A stretch of DNA of 64,000 nt from Natronomonas salina (GCF_013391105.1 NZ_CP058335.1:3410001-3474000); one strand, 5' to 3'; shown: positions 1 to 8,796, counted from the first letter of the stretch. A program made the numbers and translations. Notes: a model not told the origin generated them from the letters alone.

Positions 1-90
1 GTCGATGGCCGTGACATCGTGACCGAGGTCTGCAAGACAGGCCGCGAGCGTGGTGCCGACGTACCCGCTCCCGACGACGCTGACGTTCAT
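1..90 (-). CDS. Nucleotide-sugar dehydrogenase, N-terminal fragment (UDP-glucose 6-dehydrogenase family)
   Basis: Only the first 30 codons lie in the window. The reading frame starts at an ATG at 90 and runs off the left edge. It encodes a Rossmann nucleotide-binding start with the glycine pattern [20 protein letters not shown], typical of UDP-glucose/UDP-ManNAc dehydrogenases, which oxidise C6 of the sugar nucleotide to a uronic acid with NAD. In haloarchaeal glycosylation loci the equivalent enzyme (AglM) makes UDP-glucuronate. That fits the AglG-like hexuronosyltransferase further right in this locus. The catalytic half is not visible, so substrate is inference. Confidence 0.8.
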   Translation of the reverse strand, partial: MNVSVVGSGYVGTTLAACLADLGHDVTAID

Positions 91-198
91 AGCGACTCAT
101 TTCGGCCGGGAGGATTTGAGACTTCGGCTCTGCTGCAGTCGTAGTAGAAGTGTAGAAATCCGGTGTTGAGACACCAGAACGAAGAGACCCGAGAAGTC

Positions 199-327
199 TT
201 ATTCGGACGCTCGCTGGTCGGAGAGGTGTTCCCAGACTTCGGCGCACCCACAGCCGTCCTCCACGTCCTTCAGGTGCTCGTCGTCTCGGTCGTCCGCGTC
301 GTCAGAGGATCGATAGTTGCTGGCCAT
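199..327 (-). CDS. Small acidic Cys-containing protein (42 aa), hypothetical
   Basis: A 42-residue reading frame starting at the ATG at 327. A longer in-frame start at 402 exists, but the part before 327 looks unlike haloarchaeal protein. The product is very acidic in the middle (a D/E-rich run at residues 6-27) and has a GCGCAE motif near residue 30, with two Cys that could bind a metal or form a disulfide. It is transcribed away from the epimerase operon at 490. A motif just upstream of its start recurs at the start of that operon, so the two may be co-regulated. I do not recognise the family. Confidence 0.5.
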   Translation of the reverse strand: MASNYRSSDDADDRDDEHLKDVEDGCGCAEVWEHLSDQRASE

Positions 328-339
328 TCTCTCAATCTG

Positions 340-491
340 TGAGTAACTGTTACTACATACTGATACAAAACTCTTCGGTTGCCACAGACTGCGATTTGTC
401 ACTCCCCCAGAAACCTTGCATTGAACCCGTAGGTGGAGGTTGAGTCATGGGAAGGTTTTTACTTCCGCTTACTCATTACCTGAGTAACTGT
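340..491. promoter_or_regulatory. Divergent promoter region with a repeated 11-bp motif and a palindrome
   Basis: The 11-mer TGAGTAACTGT occurs at 340-350 (13-23 bases upstream of the small minus-strand gene) and again at 481-491 (on the start codon of the epimerase gene). The first copy lies in a GTAAC-T-GTTAC inverted repeat (343-353). The second is half of a perfect 7-bp inverted repeat with a 5-base spacer, TTACTCATTACCTGAGTAA (469-487). A T-rich TATA-like stretch at 455-461 lies about 30 bases before the GTG start. The layout suggests an operator over the promoter/start. The TrmB-family regulator encoded in the same operon (3627-4469) is the obvious candidate ligand-responsive protein, but that is inference. 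Confidence 0.5.
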
Positions 492-1665
492 GTCAATCGT
501 AGTTACCGGTGCCGACGGGTACCTCGGATGGCCGACCGCACTTCGCATCGCCGACGGGACCGACGAGCGCGTCGTCCTCGTCGACAACTTCGCGCGCCGA
601 GAGTGGGTCGAATCAGTCGGCTCGACGAGCGCCGTCCCGATCGGCAGCATCGACGAGCGAATCGAAGCCGCCGAGGAGGTCCACGACCTCTCGAACCTCT
701 CGTTCGTCGAAGCCGACCTCACCGAGCGTGCGGCCGTCGACGAGCTCCTGTCCGTCCACGAACCTTCGGTCGTCGTCCACACGGCGGCCCAGCCCTCGGC
801 GCCGTACTCCCAGATCAACGGCGAGCGCGCGAACTATACCCAGCACAACAACCTCCAGGCGACGCGGAACCTGCTGTGGGGGCTCCACGAACACGACCTC
901 TCGGACACCCACTTCATCGAGACGACCACCACGGGTGTCTACGGCGCTCCCGAGTTCCCCATCCCGGAAGGCGGTGCGACCATGGAGAACCAGGGCGAGC
1001 GCGACGAGGTCCCGTTCCCGGCGATGGCTGGCAGCTGGTATCACCTCACCAAAAGCCACGACGCGGCGAACATGCGGCTCGCACACAAGCAGTTCGACCT
1101 CCCGATCTCCGACGTCCGGACCGCCATCATCTACGGGACCGAGACCGAGGAGACTTCTGCCGACGATCGACTGGCGACGCGCTTCGACTTCGACTACTAC
1201 TTCGGCGTCGTCGCCCACCGCTTCTGCGCGCAGGCCATCGCCGGCTACCCGATGACGGTCTACGGGAAGGGCGAGCAGCGCAAGCCGTTCATCGCGCTCG
1301 AGGACGCCGTCGAGGGCCTCGCACAGCTCGCGCTCTCGGAGACCGACTCCCGTCCCGACGACCACGTCGTCTACAACCAGGTCACGCGCGCGATTAGCAT
1401 CGTCGAGGTCGCCGAGACCATCGCGGACGTCTCCGACGAGTACGACCTCGACGTCGAGGTCGAACACTTCGAGAACCCCCGCGAAGAGGACGAGACCCAC
1501 AAGATGGAGATGGAGCACGACCGCTACGATGATCTCATCGGCGGGCAGTCCACGACGTTCGAGGAGGGTGTCCGGAGCATCCTCGGGACCCTCGTCGACC
1601 ACGAGGACCGAATCACCGCCCGCGAGGATCGCTTCCTCCCGGGCGTCCTGACCGATGATGAGTGA
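490..1665 (+). CDS. UDP-sulfoquinovose synthase-like NAD-dependent epimerase (SQD1/Agl3 family)
   Basis: 391 residues from a GTG start at 490. The N-terminal Rossmann motif is VTGADGYLGWPTALRI. A Thr-rich catalytic strand (ETTTTGVYG) is followed by a YxxxK dyad in SWYHLTKSHD. Motifs FDYYFGVVAHRFCAQAIAG and MTVYGKGEQRKPFI match the SQD1 pattern rather than GalE. SQD1 and archaeal Agl3 make UDP-sulfoquinovose from UDP-glucose and sulfite, the donor for a sulfonated sugar in lipids or N-glycans. First gene of a tight operon; its end overlaps the next epimerase by 11 bases. Function is inferred from family; haloarchaeal members may make a related sugar. Confidence 0.75.
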   Translation: MSIVVTGADGYLGWPTALRIADGTDERVVLVDNFARREWVESVGSTSAVPIGSIDERIEAAEEVHDLSNLSFVEADLTERAAVDELLSVHEPSVVVHTAAQPSAPYSQINGERANYTQHNNLQATRNLLWGLHEHDLSDTHFIETTTTGVYGAPEFPIPEGGATMENQGERDEVPFPAMAGSWYHLTKSHDAANMRLAHKQFDLPISDVRTAIIYGTETEETSADDRLATRFDFDYYFGVVAHRFCAQAIAGYPMTVYGKGEQRKPFIALEDAVEGLAQLALSETDSRPDDHVVYNQVTRAISIVEVAETIADVSDEYDLDVEVEHFENPREEDETHKMEMEHDRYDDLIGGQSTTFEEGVRSILGTLVDHEDRITAREDRFLPGVLTDDE

Positions 1666-2626
1666 CGACGGGCTTCGCGTTCTGGTCACAGGTGGCTGCG
1701 GGTACATCGGCAGTGCGCTGATTCCCCAGCTTCTCGACGACGACCAGGTCGGCGAGGTCGTCGTCGTCGACTCGTTGATTGATGGTTCCCCCCGGAACCT
1801 CGCGGGCTGTCTCGGCGACGACCTCCGGTTCCGTCGCGGCGACGTCCGGGTGTACGGTGACGTCGAGAGTGCGACGCGGAACATCGACCGCATCGTCCAC
1901 CTCGCGGCGATCACCGGCGCCGATTCAACACACGACCGACGAGGAGAGACGTTCGCCGTCAACCAGGACGGCACGGAGAACGTTCTCACGGCCGCCCGGA
2001 AGTTCGACGTCGAGACGATCGTCTTCGCTTCCTCGTGTAACAACTACGGGCGGGCGGCCAGCACGGATATCGACGAGGAGACCGAACAGAACCCGCTGAA
2101 CCCCTACGCGGAGTCGAAGGTCGAATCCGAGGAGTTGCTTCAGGAGGCTGTCGACGAACACGGCATTGACGCTACTGCACTCCGGATGAGCACGGTCTAT
2201 GGGTGGTCACCAGGGATTCGATTCAACCTCGTGGTGAACCACTTTGTGTTCCGGGCGCTGACCGACCGACCGCTGACCGTTTACGGTGACGGGAGCAACT
2301 GGCGACCGTTCATCCACGTACAGGACGCCGCTCGGGCGTACGCGAGTGCCGTCCTGGAACCCGATGAGTGGCCTGAGTTCGTCTATAACGTCGGTTCGAA
2401 CGAGGGGAACTACCGCATCTCAGAGATTGCTGAGATTGTCCGCGAGGAACTCGACTATGAGCTTGACATTACCTACCTCGAGGACGAGCATCCAGGGCCG
2501 TCCTATCACGTGAACTTCGATCGGCTCTCGGAGACCGGCTTCGAGACGGAATGGACGCTTCGTGAGGGAATCCAGGACGTGGCCGAACAGATGGCTCGGA
2601 AAAATAGAGAGATGATCGAAACATGA
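1655..2626 (+). CDS. NAD-dependent epimerase/dehydratase (extended SDR)
   Basis: 323 residues beginning ATG ATG at 1655, inside the end of the preceding gene. The NAD site is VTGGCGYIGSALIPQL. The catalytic Ser/Thr region is IVFASSCNNYG, and the Tyr-Lys dyad is in NPLNPYAESKVESEE. The PLTVYGDGSNWRPFIHVQDAARAY segment is typical of sugar-nucleotide epimerases such as the GalE-like and GDP/UDP-hexose group. It acts in the cytoplasm on a nucleotide sugar; which one cannot be told from sequence. Ends in ATGA overlap with the next gene, showing translational coupling. Confidence 0.8.
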   Translation: MMSDDGLRVLVTGGCGYIGSALIPQLLDDDQVGEVVVVDSLIDGSPRNLAGCLGDDLRFRRGDVRVYGDVESATRNIDRIVHLAAITGADSTHDRRGETFAVNQDGTENVLTAARKFDVETIVFASSCNNYGRAASTDIDEETEQNPLNPYAESKVESEELLQEAVDEHGIDATALRMSTVYGWSPGIRFNLVVNHFVFRALTDRPLTVYGDGSNWRPFIHVQDAARAYASAVLEPDEWPEFVYNVGSNEGNYRISEIAEIVREELDYELDITYLEDEHPGPSYHVNFDRLSETGFETEWTLREGIQDVAEQMARKNREMIET

Positions 2627-3624
2627 CGGACACAGCAACCGAACGTTACGACGGGAGTGGTACACCAAAAATCGCGGTAACGGGAGCCGCTGGCTACATC
2701 GGCAGCCGGGTAGTGGATCGCCTGCAGGCGACGCATCCCGATTGGGAGATAACCGCTCTGGACAACTTCTATCTCGGCAAGGTCGACTCAATTGGTGACG
2801 TCAACATCCAGCACGTCGACATCCGCAACAGACACCGCCTGGAAGAAGCGATTGAAGGTGCGGACGTCGTCCTTCACCTGGCCGCGGTGAGTGGGGTCGA
2901 CGACTGTGAGGAGCACGCTGATCTCGCCTACGAGGTGAACGTCACCGGGACAAACAACGTGGCCTGGTTCTGTCGTCGGACGGGCGCGGCGCTGACGTTC
3001 CCGTTCAGCATGGCCGTTTTGGGTGACCCCGAGTCGTTCCCTATCACTGTCGACCTGCCACGGCAGCCGATGAACTGGTATGGGCGAACGAAGTACATCA
3101 GCGAACGGTCCATCGAGACGTTCGCTAAGGGATCGTTCCCCGCCCACCAGCTGATGAAGTCGAATCTCTACGGCGAACACGAGATCAATGGGACGGCCGT
3201 CTCGAAGTCGACGGTGATCAACTTCTTCGTCAGCCGTGTGGAAGCCGGAGAGCCCCTGACGGTATACGAACCAGGGTCGCAGTCGCGGAACTTCATCCAT
3301 GTCAAGGACGTTGCCCGGTCGTACGTCCGGAGTGCAGAGCGTCTGCTCGACCAGCTTGAGGCCGGCGAGACGGGGTCGGCGGCATACGAAATTGCCGGTA
3401 CGGAAGATCCATCGGTGATGGAGGTCGCCCAGAAGGTCCAGCGCATCGCTGGTGAGGAACTCGGTGAAGAACCGGAGGTGAAGCTCGTCGAGAATCCCCG
3501 GGCTGCTGAGACGAACGTCGAGGACTTCACCGTCGACATCTCGAAGGCGAAGTCGGAACTCGGGTGGGAGCCGACCCACACGGTCGAGGAGTCCATCCGA
3601 GACCTGCTTCAGCGGCGGGCCTGA
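2623..3624 (+). CDS. NAD-dependent epimerase/dehydratase (extended SDR)
   Basis: 333 residues, start overlapping the previous stop by four bases (ATGA). An N-terminal tail of about 15 residues precedes the Rossmann motif VTGAAGYIGSRVVDRL. The catalytic region shows FPFSMAVLGD where an SSxxVYG strand is usual, then the dyad MNWYGRTKYISE. FINVK-type loop NFIHVKDVARSY is present. It is the third SDR in a row, suggesting a multi-step remodelling of one sugar nucleotide. Three bases separate its stop from the regulator gene. Substrate unknown. Confidence 0.78.
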   Translation: MTDTATERYDGSGTPKIAVTGAAGYIGSRVVDRLQATHPDWEITALDNFYLGKVDSIGDVNIQHVDIRNRHRLEEAIEGADVVLHLAAVSGVDDCEEHADLAYEVNVTGTNNVAWFCRRTGAALTFPFSMAVLGDPESFPITVDLPRQPMNWYGRTKYISERSIETFAKGSFPAHQLMKSNLYGEHEINGTAVSKSTVINFFVSRVEAGEPLTVYEPGSQSRNFIHVKDVARSYVRSAERLLDQLEAGETGSAAYEIAGTEDPSVMEVAQKVQRIAGEELGEEPEVKLVENPRAAETNVEDFTVDISKAKSELGWEPTHTVEESIRDLLQRRA

Positions 3625-3626
3625 CA

Positions 3627-4469
3627 ATGGATCCGAATCGCGAACCGACCGACCTTTTGCAGGAACTCGACCTCAAGGAGTATGAGGCGAAGGCCCTGGC
3701 TCGGTTGTTGCGCTCCGGGCGAACCACGGCGCCCGATATCGCCGAGGCAACCGGTATCCCGAATGCCCGCATCTACGGCGTGCTCGATTCGCTGGCCGAC
3801 CGCGGCTTCATCGAGGTCATCCCCGGGCGGCCGAAGCACTATCAGCCGAAGGCACCCGGGGAGATCCTCGACCGGGCGAAGGAGAACCGCCGCCAGCAGT
3901 TCGAGGATTTCCGCGGCGAGGTCGACGAGATGCGTCCAGGCTTCCTTGAGGTGTTCGAGCCGATGTACGAGCAGGCCGAGGAGGCCGTCTCCCCGATCTC
4001 CGAGCTGTTCCACGTCGTCGACGTCGGCGAGCCCAGCGAGACCGAGACGCGACGTCTCTATCGCATCGCCGACGACAGTGTCTACGTCATCACCAACAGC
4101 TTCGCGTACTTCGATGATGTAGAGCCTGCCGTCGCGAACGCGCTGGAGGAGGGTATCGACGTCTCGGTGCTCTTTTTGAATCCCGAGCTACTACCAGAGG
4201 AGAACGTACCTCACCAGGAGGCCATCGTCGAGCGGATCGAATCGGAGTATCCGGCTATCGACTTCCGGTTCAGCGAGGAGGTGCTGCCGTGGCGCGGGAC
4301 GTTCGTCGACCCGAGTATGGACTACGGCTCCGGACAAGCGATCTTCCTCGTCGAAGAGACCGACGTTCCCGATTACAAGCGCCAGGCCGCGATCACGGAG
4401 AACGGGTCGTTCGTCGCGGGGATGAAACGCTACTTCGATCTGATCTGGGAGTACGAGAGCTTCGAGTAG
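3627..4469 (+). CDS. TrmB-family transcriptional regulator
   Basis: 280 residues from the ATG at 3627, two bases after the epimerase stop. A longer in-frame start at 3564 would lie inside that gene and is rejected. Residues about 10-75 form the winged-helix TrmB domain (LKEYEAKALARLLRSG, then IAEATGIPNARIYGVLDSLADRGFIEV and the wing RPKHYQPK). A coiled segment follows and then a C-terminal effector domain of the kind that binds sugars in TrmB of Thermococcales. Encoded within the sugar-epimerase operon, it probably senses a sugar or sugar nucleotide and controls the locus, perhaps through the palindrome at 469-487. Confidence 0.85.
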   Translation: MDPNREPTDLLQELDLKEYEAKALARLLRSGRTTAPDIAEATGIPNARIYGVLDSLADRGFIEVIPGRPKHYQPKAPGEILDRAKENRRQQFEDFRGEVDEMRPGFLEVFEPMYEQAEEAVSPISELFHVVDVGEPSETETRRLYRIADDSVYVITNSFAYFDDVEPAVANALEEGIDVSVLFLNPELLPEENVPHQEAIVERIESEYPAIDFRFSEEVLPWRGTFVDPSMDYGSGQAIFLVEETDVPDYKRQAAITENGSFVAGMKRYFDLIWEYESFE

Positions 4470-4560
4470 CCCGCCAACTTGAGGCAGAAGTGTCCTCTCT
4501 GTAGACTGCGGGAATAGGATACAAAAAAGCCCATATCCCTCATCGTTGTAACAGTCGCCA

Positions 4561-5490
4561 ATGCGAGTTTCGGTGGTGCTCTGTGAGCATTCGATGGAGC
4601 GGTACGACGATTTCACCGAAGCTGCGAATGCTGTTCTCTCGCAAACGTACGACGACGTCGAACTCGTGGTCGTCATCGACGGCAACGAGACCGTCTACGA
4701 GCGGGCTCTCGAGGACTTCGACGACCGGAATGACGTCATCGTCGAGTGTAACGATGAGAACGTGGGGTTGCTGACGAGCCGCAACCGCGGGGCAGAGTTA
4801 GCAACTGGCGACGTGGTGGCTTTCATCGACGACGATGCGGTCCCGGCCGGCGACTGGATTGAACTGCTCGTCGAAGGCTACGAGCAACGGGACGCTCTCG
4901 CCGTCGGCGGGAAGATGACGCCCCGCTGGGTGGCTGGGAAGCCGTCGTATCTCCCTGCTGAATTCTACTGGTTGGTCGGCGTCACCCAGCGCGGCTTCGC
5001 GGACGGGCCGTGTGAGGTCCGGAACACCTTCGGGTCCAACATCTCGTTTCGTCGTGACGTCTTCCTCGAGTTGGGTGGTTTCGAGAGCGACGTAGGCGGT
5101 CGGCAAGGTGATGCCAACCTCCAGGGTGGTGAGACGGAACTCTGTGCCCGATTACAGGCCGAGTACGGCGAGGGCGTCTGGTACATCCCGGACGCGGAGG
5201 TCGAACACAAGGTCTTCGCGTACCGCACGGAGGTGGGGTGGCTCCTCAATCGAGCCTTCTGGCAGGGGTACTCCAAACGTGGGATGGAAGTGTTCGTCGA
5301 TGAGTCGACCGATGAGGAGTTCGACTTCCTCGGCCAGTTGGTGACCGAGTTCGTCCCAGCCCGGACGAAGGAGCTGGTGGACGCACCCTCCATCGAGAAG
5401 GCACTGCAGTTCGTGATGATGTTCGTCTTCACCGCGCTGGTCGGCTTCGGGTACCTCTATGGGCTCGTCAAGTGGCGTGGCCAACCATGA
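4561..5490 (+). CDS. aglG: AglG-like family 2 glycosyltransferase (dolichyl-phosphate hexuronosyltransferase type)
   Basis: 309 residues. GT-A fold with VSVVLCEHSMERYDDF at the start, VVVIDGN, and the metal-binding DXD as AFIDDDAVP near residue 93. The stretch EFYWLVGVTQRGF, then NTFGSNISFRRDVFLELGGFE, then ETELCARL is the arrangement seen in haloarchaeal AglG. One hydrophobic helix at the C-terminus (about residues 283-303) anchors it to the membrane. AglG adds a hexuronic acid to dolichyl-phosphate-linked sugar on the cytoplasmic face during N-glycan assembly. A 91-base gap upstream has a TATA-like run and a partial GTAACAGT motif at 4549-4556. The symbol is by family resemblance, not proven orthology. 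Confidence 0.7.
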   Translation: MRVSVVLCEHSMERYDDFTEAANAVLSQTYDDVELVVVIDGNETVYERALEDFDDRNDVIVECNDENVGLLTSRNRGAELATGDVVAFIDDDAVPAGDWIELLVEGYEQRDALAVGGKMTPRWVAGKPSYLPAEFYWLVGVTQRGFADGPCEVRNTFGSNISFRRDVFLELGGFESDVGGRQGDANLQGGETELCARLQAEYGEGVWYIPDAEVEHKVFAYRTEVGWLLNRAFWQGYSKRGMEVFVDESTDEEFDFLGQLVTEFVPARTKELVDAPSIEKALQFVMMFVFTALVGFGYLYGLVKWRGQP

Positions 5491-6464
5491 CGCGGGTTCT
5501 CTGGCTCACGCCGAACAAACCCGGGAACATCAGCGTCGGCCGAGAACGAATCACCTCGCATCTCGAGGACAACGGCATCGATGTCACGCTCCGGGCCGGT
5601 GACAGAGCGACGCTGCGGGAGCAGGTGACGAGCGACGAGCACTACGATGTCGTCATCGGGACGACCCGTGCTGGTGCTATCGTCGGGACAGCTGTCTCGA
5701 TCGCGAAGGGCATCCCGCTGGTCGTCGATCACGTCGATCCCATCCGTCAGTTCTACGAGACGGAGTCGGGACCGCTGCCGCACATCGTCGAGCGCCTCGA
5801 GAACCTTGCGTTCCGACGTGCAGCGCATGTCCTCTATGTCTATCCCGAGGAGGAATCCCGGCTTCGAACGCGTGCGGACTCGTACTCGATGACCGACCTC
5901 GGCGTCGACTATCAGCGGTTCGCCGAACCGTCAGAGGATGCCATTGCAACCGCCCGTGACCGGATCGGCGATATTGAAGACAACGTGGCCGTGTACGTCG
6001 GTGGGCTCGAACCGATCTATCGTATCGAGGCGATGCTCGAGGCCGTCGAGCATCTTGATAATTGGACGTTGCTCGTCGCCGGGACGGGATCGCTGGAGTC
6101 GGAGGTCGAGACTGCAGCCGACCAGTCGGCGTCGATCCGGTATCTCGGGACGGTTCCCCACGAGGACGTCCCGGGATATCTCTCGCTGTCGGACGTGGGA
6201 ATCGCGCTGGTCGACGACCCGCACACACTGAAGGTGTTGGAGTATGGCGCGGCCGGACTGCCGGTCGTCCAGTTGGCTGGCCGGGCCGAGTCGCGGTTCG
6301 GTGGCCTGGTGACCTACACGGATCCGGGCCCGGAGGCGATTCCCGAGGCGATTCGAGAAGCGGGTCGGTCAGAGACTGGCGAAGCTCTGCGAACGTACGT
6401 CCGACACTTCGACTGGGGTCGCATCGCCGAGCAGTACGCTCGAGCTATCACAACCGTGAAATAG
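5487..6464 (+). CDS. GT4-like glycosyltransferase
   Basis: 325 residues from the ATG at 5487, which overlaps the aglG-like stop (ATGA); the earlier in-frame ATG at 5472 lies inside that gene. GT-B fold: an N-terminal acceptor domain, then the donor domain beginning AVYVGGLEPIYRIEAMLEAV near residue 175. LLVAGTGSLESEV and YLGTVPHEDVPGYLSLSDVGIAL follow, and a shortened VLEYGAAGLPVV stands where GT4 proteins have ExxxxGxP. The segment is short for GT4 and lacks the usual EAFGIVxLEAM acidic motif in full, so donor choice is open. Predicted cytoplasmic or membrane-peripheral, acting in the same glycan pathway. Confidence 0.7.
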   Translation: MTRVLWLTPNKPGNISVGRERITSHLEDNGIDVTLRAGDRATLREQVTSDEHYDVVIGTTRAGAIVGTAVSIAKGIPLVVDHVDPIRQFYETESGPLPHIVERLENLAFRRAAHVLYVYPEEESRLRTRADSYSMTDLGVDYQRFAEPSEDAIATARDRIGDIEDNVAVYVGGLEPIYRIEAMLEAVEHLDNWTLLVAGTGSLESEVETAADQSASIRYLGTVPHEDVPGYLSLSDVGIALVDDPHTLKVLEYGAAGLPVVQLAGRAESRFGGLVTYTDPGPEAIPEAIREAGRSETGEALRTYVRHFDWGRIAEQYARAITTVK

Positions 6465-6486
6465 CGGCCGCAGGCATACTTCGCTT

Positions 6487-7842
6487 ATGAGGGATGTCCT
6501 GCTGGTCACGATCGATTCGCTCCGTGCAGATCACCTCCACTGCATGGGCTACGACCGGGAGACGACCCCGGAGATAGACGCGCTGGCCGATGACGGACAC
6601 CTGTTCGAGGAGACGTACGCACACGCCTGCAGTACCCGCCCGTCGTTCCCGTCGATCCTCTCTTCCTCGCACGCGCTCAACCACGGTGGGTTCGAGCGGA
6701 TGACCGAGGGCCGAACGATGCTCGCCGAAGTCTTCGATGACGCCGGGTACGATACCGCCGGCTTCCACTCGAACCTCTATCTCAGTGCGGACTTCGATTA
6801 CGACCGCGGGTTCGACACGTTTTACGACTCGAAGACGGACCCCTCGGCGACTGCGCGACTCCGCCAGTTCGTCAAGGACAATCTCGACCAGAATGGCGCC
6901 ATCTATCAGTTCCTCGCGTCGGCGTTCGATACCGCCGAGCGACAGGCTGGCGTGAACATCGGCTCCGCCTACGAGTCGGCTGACGATACCACCGACCGTG
7001 CGCTGGAATGGGTCGAGGAGACCGAGGACGCCGAGTCGCGGTTCCTCTGGGTTCATTACATGGACGTTCACCACCCATACGTCCCGCCCGAGCGATACCA
7101 ACGGGAGTTCCGGGACGACCCCATCTCTGAGACCGAGTCGATCAAGCTTCGCCGGAAGATGATCGAGGAGCCGGAGAACGTGACCGAGGCGGAGCGGCAG
7201 GACATCATCGATCTGTACGACGCGGAGATCCGGTTCAACGACGCCGAGATCGGCCGTCTCGTCAGTGGAATCCGAGGCGCGTGGGGTGATGATCCACTCA
7301 TCGCAGTCACGGCTGACCACGGCGAGGAGTTCCAGGACCACGGCCGGTTCAGCCACTACGCCACGTTCTACGACGAGGTACTGCACGTCCCGCTCGTCCT
7401 CGCGGGCGTCGATGGGTCGGGCCGCCATGACGACCTCGTCGGCCTGCAGGACGTTCCAGCGACGCTCGTCGACTACGCGGGTCTCGAGCAGCCAGAGGCC
7501 TTCGATGGCTACTCACTACGGTCGTTGCTTGAGGACGACGACTGGCCACGTACCCACATCGTCGCTGACTGGGGGAACCGCGAGGACGAACAGCGGTTTG
7601 CCTACCGGGATCACGAGTGGAAGCTCATCCAGCGCAACTCCGGTGACGAACTCTACCACCTCACCGACGACCCTGAGGAACGGCAGAACGTCTTCGACGA
7701 GCATCCCGAGGTCGTCGAACGGTTGAGCGAGGTGCTCGACGAACACAAACAGGCGGTCCGAGCGAACTCTGAGTCGATGGTCGAGGCCGACATGGACGAG
7801 GACGTCAAAGAGCGGCTCCGGGATCTCGGCTACGCGGAGTAA
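6487..7842 (+). CDS. Alkaline-phosphatase-superfamily hydrolase ('sulfatase' fold) with Thr at the nucleophile position
   Basis: 451 residues. Metal-binding Asp is in LLVTIDSLRADHL (D10), the nucleophile segment is CSTRPSFPSIL (48-58), and the C-terminal metal ligands are in AVTADHGEEFQDHGRF. Sulfatases need C-x-P-x-R for formylglycine. Aligning the P-S and I-L positions puts Thr50 where that Cys would be and Phe54 where the Arg would be. This resembles phospho- or phosphoglycerol-transferase relatives that use Thr. It follows the glycosyltransferase by 22 bases and precedes the next by 1. Likely removes or transfers a sulfate or phosphate group on the glycan. No signal peptide is visible, so it may act in the cytoplasm. 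Confidence 0.75.
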   Translation: MRDVLLVTIDSLRADHLHCMGYDRETTPEIDALADDGHLFEETYAHACSTRPSFPSILSSSHALNHGGFERMTEGRTMLAEVFDDAGYDTAGFHSNLYLSADFDYDRGFDTFYDSKTDPSATARLRQFVKDNLDQNGAIYQFLASAFDTAERQAGVNIGSAYESADDTTDRALEWVEETEDAESRFLWVHYMDVHHPYVPPERYQREFRDDPISETESIKLRRKMIEEPENVTEAERQDIIDLYDAEIRFNDAEIGRLVSGIRGAWGDDPLIAVTADHGEEFQDHGRFSHYATFYDEVLHVPLVLAGVDGSGRHDDLVGLQDVPATLVDYAGLEQPEAFDGYSLRSLLEDDDWPRTHIVADWGNREDEQRFAYRDHEWKLIQRNSGDELYHLTDDPEERQNVFDEHPEVVERLSEVLDEHKQAVRANSESMVEADMDEDVKERLRDLGYAE

Positions 7843-7843
7843 G

Positions 7844-8796
7844 ATGGCCGATACGGACGCCCCACTCGTCAGCGTCGTCATCCCGACCTACGGCCGACCG
7901 GAGCTGGTGACCGGCGCCGTCGAGACGGTTCGAGAGCAGACCTACGAGTCCATCGAGCTCGTCCTCGTCGACGACTGCTCACCGGAGCCGATCGAACCTC
8001 GAATCCGCGAGATGGACCTGGATACGTTCGAGGACGTGCGTGTCCTTCGCCACGACGACAACCAGGGGGCAGCTGCAGCCAGAGCCACGGGTATCGAAGC
8101 CGCCACGGGCGAGTTCATCGCGTTCCTCGATGACGATGATCGCTGGGCACCGGAGAAACTACGGACGCAGGTCGAAGCCATCCGGGTATGGGGCGAGAAC
8201 GCCGGTGTCGCATACACCGGAATGCGGTACGTCGATGCGGACGGCGAGACGAAACGTGAGCACGTCCCGACCGAATCCGGCGATCTCACGAAGACGTTGC
8301 TCTGTCGGAACGTCGTCGGTTCGTACTCGACGGTGCTCGTGAGGGCCGAGGCCATCGAGGAGGTCGGCCTCCCGGATTCACGCTTCCCGAGCTGGCAGGA
8401 CATGGAGTGGTACGTCCGTCTCTCTCCCAGAACTGGGCGTTCGTCGCCGTCGACGAATCGCTGACGGTCATCCAGCAGGCCGACCACGAACAGATCAGCG
8501 ACGATTTCTCGACGATTCGCGACGAAGCGTATCCACTGTTTCTCGAGAAATATCGCCCACTCGCTGCTGAATACGGTCGCGTATTCGAACGCAAGATGCT
8601 GGCGTGGGCGGCCTTCAGAGTCGGCGCATACAACGCGCTGCGGACGGGGCATTTTGCGGACGCGCGTCGCTTCCTGTTTCGCGCGGTTCGGCTCTATCCG
8701 TTCGAATTCACGTTCTGGCTGTATCTTGGTGTCGCCCTCGGTGGAAAGCCACTGTACACGGCTGGAAGACGGGTCAAGCGAGCGCTACTTGATTGA
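7844..8796 (+). pseudogene. Family 2 glycosyltransferase, frameshifted at a TC repeat
   Basis: The first frame (7844-8464) carries a normal GT2 start VSVVIPTYGRPELV, VDDCSPEP, and the DXD motif AFLDDDDRW, up to WQDMEWYVRLS. It then goes out of frame and stops at 8464. The downstream part of the protein (NWAFVAVDESLTVIQQADHEQIS and a C-terminal membrane helix) continues in another frame to the stop at 8796. The shift is at (TC)4, positions 8419-8426. Removing one TC unit restores a continuous 316-residue GT2. This could be a true pseudogene, a phase-variable tract or a sequencing error. Confidence 0.8.

Noticed and set aside
3564-3626. Upstream start for the TrmB-family regulator
   Set aside because: The extra 21 residues lie within the preceding epimerase gene in another frame and are unlike the family N-terminus.
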